Assembly (NCBI GenBank): GCA_009789175.1
Contig: CP046866.1
Span: 1,178,001 to 1,242,000 of the forward strand
Direction: 5' to 3'
DNA from: Salinibaculum litoreum
GTDB lineage: Archaea > Halobacteriota > Halobacteria > Halobacteriales > Haloarculaceae
DNA: 64,000 bases
Position numbers and translations under genes: made by a program. Shown here piece by piece: positions 9,428-18,527 of this stretch (position 1 is the first letter of the stretch; every line of letters starts with the position of its first letter). The notes beneath the pieces are model-generated. The model was not told the origin of the DNA. It saw nothing but the letters and a program-made list of their open reading frames with translations, and ran no database searches.

Positions 9428-10204
9428 ATGTTGGAAGCAGATGGACTCAAGAAATCGTTCGGTAACATCGTCGCCACAGACGATGTCTCGGTACAGTTCG
9501 GCAAGGAAGACGGCGAGATGGTATTCATCGTCGGACCCAACGGCGCAGGCAAGTCGACGCTGGTCAACCTGCTGACCGGGCTGCTCGAACCCGACGAGGG
9601 AGCGGTCACCCTCGACGGACAGGATATCACGACCATGCGCGCAGACCAGCGCGTCCACGAGGGGCTCGTTCGGTCGTTCCAGGTCGTGAAAGTCTTCGAG
9701 GAGATGACCGTCCGCGAGAACATCCGGACGGCGCTGCTGATAAAACGCAAGAAGACCGGGGGGCTCGGCCCGCGTGCCATCTGGGAGGGGCTGTTCTCGC
9801 TGGACGACGAACACGAGGCTATCGAGCGGACCATCGACGACCTCGTCGAGCAGTTCAGACTCGACGACGTGGAAGAAGCCATCGCGGAGGAACTTCCCCA
9901 CGGCGACCGAAAACTGCTCGACGTGGCGATGTCGTTCGCCCTGGACCCGAACTACCTGCTACTGGACGAACCGACCTCGGGAGTCTCCGCGCAGGAGACC
10001 GACTACGTCATCGAGACTATCGTCGAGGTCAGCGAGAGCCAGAACGTTACCACCGTCACTATCGAACACGACATGGACCTTGTCAAAAACCACGCCGACC
10101 GCGTCATCGCACTGCATCAGGGGTCGGTCCACGGTGAAGGACCGCCGACGATGCTTGAAACGGACCAGGAACTCCGCCGCCTCCTGCTGGGGGTGGAAGA
10201 ATGA
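9428..10204 (+). CDS. livG: LivG-type ABC ATPase
   Basis: A 258-aa cytosolic ATPase that energises the importer. Walker A GPNGAGKS is at residues 36-43. The signature region is LPHGDRKLLDVAMS, the LivG variant of LSGGQ, followed by Walker B LLLDEPTSG. The switch histidine is in TIEHDMDLV. The 3' end overlaps livF by 4 nt (ATGA). Confidence 0.92.
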   Translation: MLEADGLKKSFGNIVATDDVSVQFGKEDGEMVFIVGPNGAGKSTLVNLLTGLLEPDEGAVTLDGQDITTMRADQRVHEGLVRSFQVVKVFEEMTVRENIRTALLIKRKKTGGLGPRAIWEGLFSLDDEHEAIERTIDDLVEQFRLDDVEEAIAEELPHGDRKLLDVAMSFALDPNYLLLDEPTSGVSAQETDYVIETIVEVSESQNVTTVTIEHDMDLVKNHADRVIALHQGSVHGEGPPTMLETDQELRRLLLGVEE

Positions 10205-10935
10205 GCGAGACGTTGCTCTCGGTCACCAATCTCGATGCAGCAGTCGAGGGGTTCCAGGTCACCTACGACGTGGACTTTGCCGTCGAGAGAGGCAAAGCAG
10301 TCGGATACGTCGGCCGCAACGGTGCCGGCAAGACCACCACCTTCCGGAGCGTGATGGGACTTGCCGACATTCTCGGTGGCTCTATCAGGTTCAAGGGGAC
10401 CGAGTTGACCGACTTACGTCCCGAACAGATTCCGAAACACGGCATCGGCTATCAGCCCGAGGACAGGAAGCTGTTCACCGGTATGACCATCGACGAGAAC
10501 TTCCGGATGCCTATCTGGACACTCGGCGATGAACGTGGCATCGACGATGAGGATGCAGCCGTCGAGGATGTCTATGACATCTTCGAAGAACTGTCCGAGC
10601 GCCGCCAAGCACAGGTCGAGAACCTGAGCGGGGGACAGGCGAAGATGGTCTCGATTGGGCGCGCACTCGCGCTCAAGCCGGACCTGCTCATCCTCGATGA
10701 ACCACTGGAAGGGCTCGCGCCCATCATCGTCGAGCGGCTGAAAGAGTACATCGAGGAGATCAACGACCGGGGTATCGCCGTCCTCATCGCGGAGTCGAAC
10801 GTACAACACGTTCCCGAGATGGTCGACGAACTATACGTCGTCGAGCGCGGCGAAATCTTCGACTCCGGTGACCCGATGGAGGTTTCCCAAAAGCGGGACG
10901 TTCAGGAACTGATGCAGGGAAGCGGACAGGAGTAG
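10201..10935 (+). CDS. livF: LivF-type ABC ATPase
   Basis: A 244-aa second ATPase of the importer. Walker A GRNGAGKT is at 38-45, the signature LSGGQ in VENLSGGQAKMVSIGRA, and Walker B in LLILDEPLEG. The usual switch histidine position reads IAESNVQHVPE, as in other LivF proteins. Last gene of the operon; 32 nt separate it from a convergent regulator gene. Confidence 0.92.
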   Translation: MSETLLSVTNLDAAVEGFQVTYDVDFAVERGKAVGYVGRNGAGKTTTFRSVMGLADILGGSIRFKGTELTDLRPEQIPKHGIGYQPEDRKLFTGMTIDENFRMPIWTLGDERGIDDEDAAVEDVYDIFEELSERRQAQVENLSGGQAKMVSIGRALALKPDLLILDEPLEGLAPIIVERLKEYIEEINDRGIAVLIAESNVQHVPEMVDELYVVERGEIFDSGDPMEVSQKRDVQELMQGSGQE

Positions 10936-10967
10936 GCACGTCGCTACTTCGAGCGTTTGCCAGCGAC

Positions 10968-11720
10968 TCAGGGTTCCTGGCCGAAGTTCTCTTCCGCTTC
11001 GACCGTCTCGATGGCATCGACGACGTTGTCAAGCACCTTGCGCTGACTCCGTCGCAGATTCTTCGAGACGGCCGTCTTCGAGATGTCGAACTCCTCGGCG
11101 AGCGTCGAGAGGTCGGCATCTCGCGGGCGCGTGAAATACCCCTCCTTGACTGCCTTCGTCAGCGTCTTGCGCTCGACTTCCGAGAGGTCACGGCACTGGT
11201 CGAGGAAGCCACCGGCTACCTCAATGTTCTGAAGCACGTCGTAGTAGTCCTCCAGATTGACCGACTCGCGGGACTCGACGGTGAAATCGTTGTGATGGTC
11301 CAGTTCCGAGAGCGCGGTCTGTGCAACGTCCTCGCTGTCGAACCCGACACGCCACATCTCGCTGCCCGAGCGCACCTCGAAGGGGCCTGTGATGTAGCCG
11401 TTGTTCTCACGAATGGCCTGCATGGCGTCCGTCTCGCCGATTTGTGAGCGGATGAGCGCCTTCTCACCCTTCCGGCGCAGCAGTTCGAAGTTCTTCATGT
11501 TCGGGTGCGAGCGGAGCGCATCCAACCCCCTGTCGAGTTCCTGTGGCATCGCTCCTGTCGCCATGATGCGCGTCTCCAGGATTTCCTTGGCCGCGTTGAA
11601 ATCCCACTGCTTGGTGAAGAACGTGATGTCGTACTCCGAAGTCGTGTCAATATATGGACAATCGTATTGTACCATGTCCACTTCCATCGATAGCATCTTT
11701 GAATCCCTTGTGTTGGACAT
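10968..11720 (-). CDS. HTH_10 family regulator (paralog 1)
   Basis: A 250-aa Bat-type transcriptional regulator. The N-terminal ~170 residues form a sensor-like domain that begins with a conserved DCPYIDT motif. The C-terminal HTH_10 domain shows SEVERKTLTKAV and EEFDISKTAVSKNLRR, the recognition helix. It is clearly paralogous over its full length to the protein at 31592-32299. The ATG at 11718-11720 is supported by a TTAAAC TATA-like element centred 24-26 nt upstream (about 11740-11745), implying a leaderless transcript. Convergent with the amino acid importer; control of that operon is possible but unproven. Confidence 0.85.
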   Translation of the reverse strand: MSNTRDSKMLSMEVDMVQYDCPYIDTTSEYDITFFTKQWDFNAAKEILETRIMATGAMPQELDRGLDALRSHPNMKNFELLRRKGEKALIRSQIGETDAMQAIRENNGYITGPFEVRSGSEMWRVGFDSEDVAQTALSELDHHNDFTVESRESVNLEDYYDVLQNIEVAGGFLDQCRDLSEVERKTLTKAVKEGYFTRPRDADLSTLAEEFDISKTAVSKNLRRSQRKVLDNVVDAIETVEAEENFGQEP

Positions 11721-12031
11721 CCACTAGCGTGCCACCATGTTAAACGTTGCCCCCTCAACAACCCGAAATCTCCGGTGAAATATCGCTCGTAGGCAAGAAT
11801 TGGAATGCACAAAACCGCAAGACAACGCGGTGATAATTCGATTCGGTTCACATACCAACCCACCTGTACAAACACACTTCCGACCGTACACATCAGGTAT
11901 TTGACCATGGCGCATAATGATTATTTAGGTGGTTTGTTCCCACATTTCTGTCTGGCCCTGGATAGGACGGCTCACTCCTGTGCGCCTCCAATCACGTAGC
12001 TTTTTGCGGGGTAGTGGCGTAGGGGTCGGTG
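11721..12031. promoter_or_regulatory. Divergent promoter region between regulator and aglJ
   Basis: 311 nt without a supported gene, more AT-rich than its flanks. It holds the TTAAAC element of the minus-strand regulator (about 11740) and a CTTTTTGCG element (about 12000-12008) that is 26-30 nt before the aglJ start. I see no other feature in it. Confidence 0.5.
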
Positions 12032-13069
12032 ATGGGAAACCCGGGAGACGTCTGCGTGCTCGTCCCAACGTACAACGAGGTCGAGACCATCAGTACGGTC
12101 GTCTCGTCGTACAGCGAGGAGGGATTCGACGACGTGCTGGTCATCGACGGCGGTTCGACCGATGGGACGCGTGAAGCCGCACGCGAGCACGGTGCTCGCG
12201 TCGTCACACAGTCGGGCTCGGGGAAAGGGCAGGCCGTCCGGGAAGCGATGGAGTACATCGACCGGCCGTACGTGTTGCTCATCGACGGCGACGCGACCTA
12301 CCGTGCCGACGACGCCGAGCAGATGCTCCAGCCACTGTTCGACGGCGAGGCCGACCACGTCATCGGGAACCGGTTTGCCAACATGCAACCGGGCGCGATG
12401 TCCCGGCTGAACCAGGTCGGGAATCGCATCATCAACCGGACTTTTCGGGTTGTCCACGGCCGAAATTTACAGGACATCCTCAGCGGGTACCGTGCATTCA
12501 CGTACCGCTCGTTCAAGCGGCTGAACCTCTCCGCCGATGGTTTCGGCATCGAGACGGAGATGGCCGTCGAGTGTGTCAAACACAACGTCCGGACGGAGGT
12601 CGTGCCGATTACCTACCAGCCGCGACCGGACGAATCAGAGACCAACCTCCGACCGTTCAGGGACGGCGCTGTCATCCTCCTCACGCTGTACCAGATGGCC
12701 AAAACCAACAATCCCCTCTTTTATTTCGGGAGCGTTGGCCTGCTTAGCTCGCTCGTCGGCGCCGTCCTCGCAGGATACGTGGCCGTCGAGTGGATCACAC
12801 AAGGTGTCTCACACGAGGTCATCGCAGTCGTGGCTGGCGTGGCCGTCCTCTTTGGCGTCCAGTTGCTGATGTTTGGCGTCCTCTCGGATTTGCTCGTGAC
12901 GCTCAACCGCGAGCAGACGCATCAGATGCGCCAGCTAGCTCGCCAGTTGAGCGATGATACCACCCACCCAGACGCCGTGGGTCAGACGCCAGAAGAAGCG
13001 GCTGTAGGTGTCGACGAGGAGCCCACTTCGCATACCGGGGCCGACGGCAGCCAGTCAGAAGGGGAGTAA
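12032..13069 (+). CDS. aglJ: Polyprenol-phosphate glycosyltransferase, AglJ-like
   Basis: A 345-aa membrane-anchored family 2 glycosyltransferase. By analogy with Haloferax AglJ it would add the first sugar to dolichol phosphate in S-layer protein N-glycosylation. The GT-A domain has VPTYNEVETI near residue 11, the nucleotide-sugar DGGSTDGT motif near 36 and the metal-binding DGD in LLIDGDATYRAD. Two C-terminal membrane helices (FGSVGLLSSLVGAVLAGYV region and the VVAGVAVLFGVQLLMFGVL region) follow, then a charged tail. The ATG at 12032 (or the adjacent GTG at 12029) fits a leaderless start from the TATA-like element near 12003. Confidence 0.87.
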   Translation: MGNPGDVCVLVPTYNEVETISTVVSSYSEEGFDDVLVIDGGSTDGTREAAREHGARVVTQSGSGKGQAVREAMEYIDRPYVLLIDGDATYRADDAEQMLQPLFDGEADHVIGNRFANMQPGAMSRLNQVGNRIINRTFRVVHGRNLQDILSGYRAFTYRSFKRLNLSADGFGIETEMAVECVKHNVRTEVVPITYQPRPDESETNLRPFRDGAVILLTLYQMAKTNNPLFYFGSVGLLSSLVGAVLAGYVAVEWITQGVSHEVIAVVAGVAVLFGVQLLMFGVLSDLLVTLNREQTHQMRQLARQLSDDTTHPDAVGQTPEEAAVGVDEEPTSHTGADGSQSEGE

Positions 13070-13387
13070 CCCACGCAATTGCCGGAGAATACCCCGGGAG
13101 GTTTCCTGGCGCTGTTGTTCGAAAACCGGATGAAGCACGTCGAGGAGTTCCCGCTCTGTCTCGAAGCGCTCGACGGCCGTCCTGTCGAGTGCGTCCGCGA
13201 GCGTTATCTCCGTCCCTGCGGCGTCGATAGGCACTGTTAGGTCCCCATGCTCCCGGCGGAGCGACTCCGTATCCGTCGGGAACTCAAGGTCTCGCTGGTC
13301 GAGTTCCGCGTCCAGCGCTGCGATGCCGAACTCGACGATATCGGGACCCTCCTCAATGTCGTCGTTGTTGGGTGGCCGCACTCCCAT
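13055..13387 (-). CDS. Small acidic haloarchaeal protein (DUF5789-like)
   Basis: A 110-aa soluble acidic protein opening with MGVRPPNNDDIEEGPDIVE. I recognise it as a conserved haloarchaeal family resembling DUF5789, without known function. It has alternating charged helices and no Cys or obvious catalytic motif. The start at 13385-13387 was chosen because upstream codons have the composition of non-coding or opposite-strand sequence. The 3' end overlaps that of aglJ by 15 nt (convergent). Confidence 0.65.
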   Translation of the reverse strand: MGVRPPNNDDIEEGPDIVEFGIAALDAELDQRDLEFPTDTESLRREHGDLTVPIDAAGTEITLADALDRTAVERFETERELLDVLHPVFEQQRQETSRGILRQLRGLLPF

Positions 13388-13478
13388 CGTCCGTGCAATA
13401 GACAGTCGGCCCCGAAAAACCATCGAGTCGTTCCCACCAGCCGACAGACATAATCCGGACCAGGACGACCTCACCTGC

Positions 13479-15113
13479 ATGGCTCCGGAGGTCCCCGTCG
13501 ATATCCTCGAACCTCTCAGTCTGGTTTGTCTCCTCGCCGGCGCTCTCCTCTCGGTGTATTTCCTCCGAGGTGGTCCCGGGGACGGTCGGCTCACCGACAG
13601 TCTCAGACGGCGATTCGTCCTCGGCGTGCCGTGGGGAACGCTCATCGCTGTGGTCGGCGTTCTCGCCGTGTACTTCTTCTTGCAGGGCGGCGGCGAACCC
13701 GGCGGTCCCGTCGTCGTCGGCTTTCGCTCGTGGGGCTTTGGCTATCCCTTCGGCATGCTCACTGCGGCGTTCGCCCACGCCAGTGAGGGACACATTACGG
13801 GGAACCTGCTGGGTACGGTCGTGTTTGCCCCCATCGCGGAGTACGCGTGGAGTCACTACCCGACGGGGCGAGGCGACCACTCATTTGGTGGCTGGCGGCA
13901 GAATCCCTTCGTCCGAATCGGCCTGTTCGTACTGGGTGTGTTCCTCGTCGGACTGGCGACCAGCCTGTTTACACCCGGTGCGCTCATCGGCTTCAGCGGG
14001 GTCGTCTTCGCGTTTGGCGGGTTCGCCATCGTTACGCGGCCACTGCTTGCCATCGTCGGCCTTCTGGCCGAGCGTGTGGTTCGATTGACCTACAGTGCGC
14101 TGTTGGACCCGATTTCGTTTGCCCGTGCCAGCGAACAGTTCGTCTCCCCGAGCTGGGCCGATATCGCGATTCAGGGCCACGCACTCGGGTTGTTTCTCGG
14201 GATACTCCTCGGATTCTGGGTGGTGCGGTCACGGGACACCTGGCCGGCCTTTCGCCGTGTCTGGTTTGCGACGCTGGTCTTTGCCGCCTCGAAGTCCCTG
14301 TACGCTCTGTACTGGTATCTCAGCGGCAGCGAGTACGTCCTCTTTCGAGGCTTCGGGCTCGCGGCTATCGTCGTCCTCGCCGGGGTTGTCGCACTGGCGG
14401 TGACGGAACAGGACCGACTCCTCGTCGCACGAATCGACCTCTCCCGGCGAGAGCTGGCTGTCGGAACCGTCCTCGCCCTCGTGCTTGCCATCTCCATCGT
14501 CGCCGTTCCGTACAACCTCGTGGACCCAGAACCGGGACCCGAGACGGCAGAAGGTGTCGAGGTCCGGGATTACACGGTGACGTACGCGGAGCAGGTCCCC
14601 GACAGATATGTCGGGGGCATCGAACTCCCCTACATCCGGGATTCACTGACGGTCAACACGAGCGGCGTCATCGTGACCAGCGACCGGCGCAACGCCTGGG
14701 AGCGGGTCGTTCCCGCCGGCAGACTCGCCAGCAACGGCCGCGCGACCGTCGCACTCGGTGGTGCTGGCTGGCGCGAGACGGTCACCGTTCACCGGTCGGG
14801 CTGGTCCGTCCTCGACGGGGAGAGTACCTACAAGGTGTTCATCGAGCGCGAGAACGCACGGCAAAAACAGGTGTTCGCCAGTGACCCGGCTGTCGTCCAG
14901 GCAGTCCTCAACGACAGTTACGTCCAGATTCGTCCGACAGACGAGGACTATGCAATCGATGTCGCACGCAACGACTCGGACACAGTCACAGGTCCGGTCC
15001 CTGACCCCAGCGGGTCGACAGTGGTTGCAGGTATTACGTTCAACAGAACCGACGGAGCTCTTAGAGCGGAGGTCGACGGGACACGCGTGACCATCGCGAA
15101 ACGGGAGACGTAG
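13479..15113 (+). CDS. Rhomboid family intramembrane serine protease with extra C-terminal domain
   Basis: A 544-aa multi-span membrane protease. The rhomboid core is visible: the HITGN motif near residue 110 (helix 2 His-Asn), the catalytic serine in GFSGVVFAFGG, and the catalytic histidine with HALGLFLGILLGF helix packing motif. After a last helix near residue 345 there is a ~190-residue non-hydrophobic domain of predicted beta character with no cysteine, placed outside the cell if the topology follows the core. It includes LAVTEQDRLL before the final helix and ends TRVTIAKRET. Standard rhomboids lack this tail. Substrates unknown. Confidence 0.85.
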   Translation: MAPEVPVDILEPLSLVCLLAGALLSVYFLRGGPGDGRLTDSLRRRFVLGVPWGTLIAVVGVLAVYFFLQGGGEPGGPVVVGFRSWGFGYPFGMLTAAFAHASEGHITGNLLGTVVFAPIAEYAWSHYPTGRGDHSFGGWRQNPFVRIGLFVLGVFLVGLATSLFTPGALIGFSGVVFAFGGFAIVTRPLLAIVGLLAERVVRLTYSALLDPISFARASEQFVSPSWADIAIQGHALGLFLGILLGFWVVRSRDTWPAFRRVWFATLVFAASKSLYALYWYLSGSEYVLFRGFGLAAIVVLAGVVALAVTEQDRLLVARIDLSRRELAVGTVLALVLAISIVAVPYNLVDPEPGPETAEGVEVRDYTVTYAEQVPDRYVGGIELPYIRDSLTVNTSGVIVTSDRRNAWERVVPAGRLASNGRATVALGGAGWRETVTVHRSGWSVLDGESTYKVFIERENARQKQVFASDPAVVQAVLNDSYVQIRPTDEDYAIDVARNDSDTVTGPVPDPSGSTVVAGITFNRTDGALRAEVDGTRVTIAKRET

Positions 15114-15230
15114 TTACGAGTCGCCCTGTCGGCTGTCAAGACATGGAGAGAACAGTCGAAAGTTCTCTGCCGAGTTATAGAAACACCAGGAGGACGCCAG
15201 AGTAAAGTAAAATAAAGAGCGCCGGCAGTA

Positions 15231-15854
15231 TCAGTCCCAGCGGACGCGGAACACTTCGACATCGATGTGCCGACGCTCCTCGTCGTGAAAGTCGAAGGTT
15301 CGGGGCAGGTCGAAGTCTGCCTGGAATGCGTGGGTGACGGTGCCGTCGTTGTCCGCAGCGAAGGACTCGACGAAGTCGGCGCTGTCGGCGTTGTGAATCG
15401 AGTAGGAGACATCGGCAATCTCGGCAGCCGTAGCGAGAAACGCGCGGTCTGCGTGTTCGTTCCCGCGCTGTGCGCCAAACGGCGGGTTCATGATGACCGT
15501 CGTCTCGCCAGCAGGGCACACCCCTGGAGCCGCCGCGTCGGCCCGCACCCACGAGACGCCGCTGCTGGTGCCGACCCGGCGCTGATTCTCCCGCGCGGTC
15601 GACAGCGGTGCGGGGTCGATGTCGACGCCGACCACGTGTTCCGGGCCACGGAGGGCAGCAGCGAGTGCAAGCATCCCCGTCCCACACCCCAAATCGACCA
15701 CCGTCCGGCCCTCAACGTCCCCCTGCAGGTCCGCCGTGTGGACCAGATGTGCAGCCAGTTCCGGCGGCGTCCGGTACTGTTCGAGGTCCACACGCGGGTC
15801 GTCAAACCCCGCCACCACGCCGAGTTGCTGGGTCAAAGCGCTCTTCGTTGCCAT
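15231..15854 (-). CDS. METTL5-like N6-adenine RNA methyltransferase
   Basis: A 207-aa class I SAM-dependent methyltransferase. SAM-binding motif I is VVDLGCGTGML near residue 48, the acidic motif is VVGVDIDP, and the catalytic NPPF tetrad is in VIMNPPFGAQRG. NPPF plus the N-terminal YRTPPELAAHLV stretch is the METTL5 pattern, whose members methylate small-subunit rRNA. The start at 15852-15854 is supported by a minus-strand TATA-like T6 stretch within the hairpin GAAGC-A6-GCTTC at about 15874-15890. Confidence 0.8.
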   Translation of the reverse strand: MATKSALTQQLGVVAGFDDPRVDLEQYRTPPELAAHLVHTADLQGDVEGRTVVDLGCGTGMLALAAALRGPEHVVGVDIDPAPLSTARENQRRVGTSSGVSWVRADAAAPGVCPAGETTVIMNPPFGAQRGNEHADRAFLATAAEIADVSYSIHNADSADFVESFAADNDGTVTHAFQADFDLPRTFDFHDEERRHIDVEVFRVRWD

Positions 15855-15976
15855 CACTCTCAGTTCCCCGAGTTGAAGCAAAAAAGCTTCGTGAATGACT
15901 GATAGTAATTCCCTACCGCACCGGTGACAGGATATTGATTCGAGTGTTCTAATCGTCCTCGGGTACAACCGTCCGC

Positions 15977-16366
15977 ATGGTCACGTATCTCGTCGGCACG
16001 GACGGTGTCGAAGCCAGCACAGCGGTACGGGAGGAACTACAGGATACCGTCGAAGCCGGAGATAGCGTTCACGCCGTCTACGTCGCAACCGAGACCGACG
16101 CCGAGGAGGTCCAGACCGGGAACGATGCGCTGGAACTGTTCAGAGGGGCGTTCCCGGAGAAGGTACGAGTCGACGCCAGACTGCTGAACCGTGAGCGAGA
16201 GCCCGCCGGTGAGTTACTCGTCGAAGCCGAGGAAGTGGATGCGGACAGAATCGTTATCGCTGCTCGGCCACACTCCCGCACCGAGCGGTTCGTCTTCGGC
16301 AGCGTCTCGCATAACCTGCTCGAACGGACGACGTGCCCAGTGACACTGGTCCCCCTCGGTGAGTAG
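15977..16366 (+). CDS. Universal stress protein (UspA fold)
   Basis: A 129-aa single-domain Usp protein, cytosolic. It begins YLVGTDGVEAS and ends with the nucleotide-loop type signature FVFGSVSHNLLERTTCPVTL, the G-2x-G-9x-(S/T) region in near-canonical form. A weak TATA-like element TTCTAATC lies about 26 nt upstream. Function in stress tolerance is inferred from the family. Confidence 0.85.
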   Translation: MVTYLVGTDGVEASTAVREELQDTVEAGDSVHAVYVATETDAEEVQTGNDALELFRGAFPEKVRVDARLLNREREPAGELLVEAEEVDADRIVIAARPHSRTERFVFGSVSHNLLERTTCPVTLVPLGE

Positions 16367-16368
16367 TG

Positions 16369-16923
16369 CTAGGCCCTGGCGACTACGGCGAAGGTTTCGG
16401 ACCGTTCGGCTGCGTGTTCGACTGTGAAGCCGGCGGCAGCGAGACGGTCCTGGGCCTGTGTTGCGTCGAACCGTTCCTCCAGTGGTGGACCGGACTCCCC
16501 GCTGCCTGCCTTCGACCAGTCGACGACGACGAAGGGACTGTCCGTACTGAGGGCTCGCTGTAACTCCGACAGCGAAGCGGGCGTCGTCGACTCGTGGAAC
16601 GTCATCGTCGACACCGCACCGTCGGCTGCACCGTCTGCGAAGGGCAAGGAGTCGGCGTCAGCAGCGAGCAGCCACACGTTCTCCGGCACCCCCTTCTCGC
16701 GGTACAGTTCGTGCATCTGTGGCTGGACATCGACGCCGACCACCCGGTCGAAAAACGGTGCGAGTTCGTCGGTGTAAAACCCGGTTCCGCTGCCGATATC
16801 CAGTACCGTAGCGTCGGCCTCGCCGGGCAGGTGTTGCAGTAGCTCCTCTCGGGAGCAAAAGCGAAACCGCGTAGGGTCATCCAGCCGTTCGGCACGCGCC
16901 GGGTCGAAGGTGTGAAATCCCAT
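16369..16923 (-). CDS. Class I SAM-dependent methyltransferase
   Basis: A 184-aa methyltransferase of the UbiE/Methyltransf_11 type. It has motif I in VLDIGSGTGFYTDELA near residue 41 and the acidic end of strand 2 in RVVGVDVQPQ. No substrate-specific domain can be seen. It lies 2 nt from the dph2 gene start side in the same direction (downstream of dph2), so the two are likely one transcript. Confidence 0.8.
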   Translation of the reverse strand: MGFHTFDPARAERLDDPTRFRFCSREELLQHLPGEADATVLDIGSGTGFYTDELAPFFDRVVGVDVQPQMHELYREKGVPENVWLLAADADSLPFADGAADGAVSTMTFHESTTPASLSELQRALSTDSPFVVVDWSKAGSGESGPPLEERFDATQAQDRLAAAGFTVEHAAERSETFAVVARA

Positions 16924-16925
16924 CC

Positions 16926-17981
16926 TTACCAGGTCCCGTGGAACGTGTCGAAGGAAAGGTCTTCGAGTGGTTTCTCGCCGATAGCGATTTCGTACTCGCC
17001 GGGGGTGAGCATCGGCTTCTTGAACTGTGGGCCGTCGTCAGTCGTAATCCGGGGACAGCCGGTGTTGACGTAGGCGTCCATGCCGAAGTTGGTCAGCCGG
17101 TCCGGCGTCACCTCGTCCATGGTGATGAGATAGGCGTCGTCGTTGTTCTGGACGATTTCCTGGGCCTGGTCCCAGCGACCCTGCCCGATTTTCGTACAGA
17201 AGATGACCCCCCAGTTCTTGGCGTCCATCGCCTTGTGAACGGTGGCGTAGCGCTGTTTCATGAACTTCTCTGCGTCGGCGACCGTCACCACGTTGTTGAC
17301 GGGGTCGGCGATGACGACGTGTTTGTCGGGGTGTTCCATCGCCAGCCCCATCGGGTGGAATTTGCCGCCGCCGACGTAGAGAATCTGGTCGGCGTCGACA
17401 TCGGCTGACGCGTAATTGCAGCCAAGCACCTGCCCCTCGTGGGTGAGGCGGTCGTCACCGCGACGGGTGTGGACCTCGTAGCCGTCGTCTTCGAGACGCT
17501 CGCGCATCTCGTCGAACTTGTTCATGTGCTGGGCTGTCGTCACCAGCCCCACGTCTGGGTCCTCGTCCGGTGGGGCGATTTCCTCCTCCAGGGCCTGCTC
17601 GACGATGGGGAAGACATCGACGTTGGAGAACAGCGGGACGTAGATGATGCTATCGGACTGCTTCATCGGGGAGTGCCCGAAGTGGACGAACACGTCCGTC
17701 CGGCGCATCAGATAGGTGTCAAGGTCACAGGCACCATAGCAGGGCTGACCGGAAATCATGACGGAGACAGCTTCGGGCAGCAGTTCACGGAGGTCGTCTG
17801 CTACACCCGGGCCGCGGCGTTTCAGGCCCTCGGGGAACTGCAACCCGACCGTCTCGGCGTCGCGTTCGTCGACGGCCTCGACGATACGGTCGAGTTCGTA
17901 ATCCCACTCTCGGTCGTGACGGAGACTCATCCCCGTGTTTCGGAGGTCACCCTCGGGTCGGTTCGGGGAATCCTGACTCAT
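16926..17981 (-). CDS. dph2: Diphthamide biosynthesis radical enzyme Dph2
   Basis: A 351-aa 2-(3-amino-3-carboxypropyl)histidine synthase. It transfers the aminocarboxypropyl group of SAM to a histidine of elongation factor 2, the first step of diphthamide formation. Three separated cysteines that bind the unusual [4Fe-4S] cluster are present in QPCYGACD, VLGCNYA and NTGCPRI. The family motif QFPEGLKRRG is near residue 45. The start at 17979-17981 is followed by an acidic leader of ~20 residues. A methyltransferase follows immediately. Confidence 0.9.
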   Translation of the reverse strand: MSQDSPNRPEGDLRNTGMSLRHDREWDYELDRIVEAVDERDAETVGLQFPEGLKRRGPGVADDLRELLPEAVSVMISGQPCYGACDLDTYLMRRTDVFVHFGHSPMKQSDSIIYVPLFSNVDVFPIVEQALEEEIAPPDEDPDVGLVTTAQHMNKFDEMRERLEDDGYEVHTRRGDDRLTHEGQVLGCNYASADVDADQILYVGGGKFHPMGLAMEHPDKHVVIADPVNNVVTVADAEKFMKQRYATVHKAMDAKNWGVIFCTKIGQGRWDQAQEIVQNNDDAYLITMDEVTPDRLTNFGMDAYVNTGCPRITTDDGPQFKKPMLTPGEYEIAIGEKPLEDLSFDTFHGTW

Positions 17982-18072
17982 TGCACCCCTGTAGCCGCTG
18001 GGCGCGTATAACGACGGCGTTCCTGTTCCCGCCATCGGCAGGCCTATAGGCGTACGCACCAACAACCGAACA

Positions 18073-18468
18073 ATGAGTGTCGAGACCGAACCGACGGCCG
18101 ACAGCGAACAGACAGTCGAAGACCTCGCCACCCAGCTGGGCGAGGCCATCACCGAGATGCCGGCATACGAGGAGTTCCTCGACAAGAAGGAGGCAGTCGA
18201 AGCCGACGAGGAAGCCCAGGAGCAGATCGAGGAGTTCGAGCAGATTCGCGAGGAGTACATGCTTGCACGCCAGACCGGCCAGGCCGACGAAGACGACCTC
18301 CGTCAGCTTCAGGATGCTCAGGAGGAACTGCACTCCATCCCCGTCATGAGTGAGTTCCTGCAGGCCCAGAACGACCTCGAACTCCGACTGCAGGCTCTCA
18401 ACGAGCACATCAGCGAGCCACTCGCAGTCGACTTCGGCGAGAAGGCCGGCGGCTGCTGTAACGACTGA
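18073..18468 (+). CDS. YlbF/YmcA family protein with terminal di-cysteine
   Basis: A 131-aa, almost wholly helical, highly acidic protein of the YlbF (Com_YlbF) family. Its central helical pairs include EEFEQIREEYMLARQTGQ and LHSIPVMSEFLQAQNDLE. It ends GGCCND. In Bacillus the YlbF-YmcA-YaaT complex acts in RNA maturation and binds Fe-S clusters through C-terminal cysteines, so the CC tail may be a metal or Fe-S site; this is an inference. A TATA-like CCTATAGG centred 26 nt upstream predicts a leaderless start at 18073. Confidence 0.78.
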   Translation: MSVETEPTADSEQTVEDLATQLGEAITEMPAYEEFLDKKEAVEADEEAQEQIEEFEQIREEYMLARQTGQADEDDLRQLQDAQEELHSIPVMSEFLQAQNDLELRLQALNEHISEPLAVDFGEKAGGCCND

Positions 18469-18527
18469 CTCCCCCTTTCCTGCCGTCGTTCGAAACCCCT
18501 TAGCCCCGCCCACGTCCACGCACACAC

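Noticed and set aside
8536-9882. A 448-codon minus-strand open frame across livM and livG
   Set aside because: Antisense of two well-supported transporter genes; no motif or promoter of its own.
11655-11676. A 22-bp imperfect palindrome (ATGGACAAT...ATTGTACCAT) near the start of the HTH_10 gene
   Set aside because: It lies inside codons for the conserved DCPYID motif shared with the paralog, so the protein explains the sequence.
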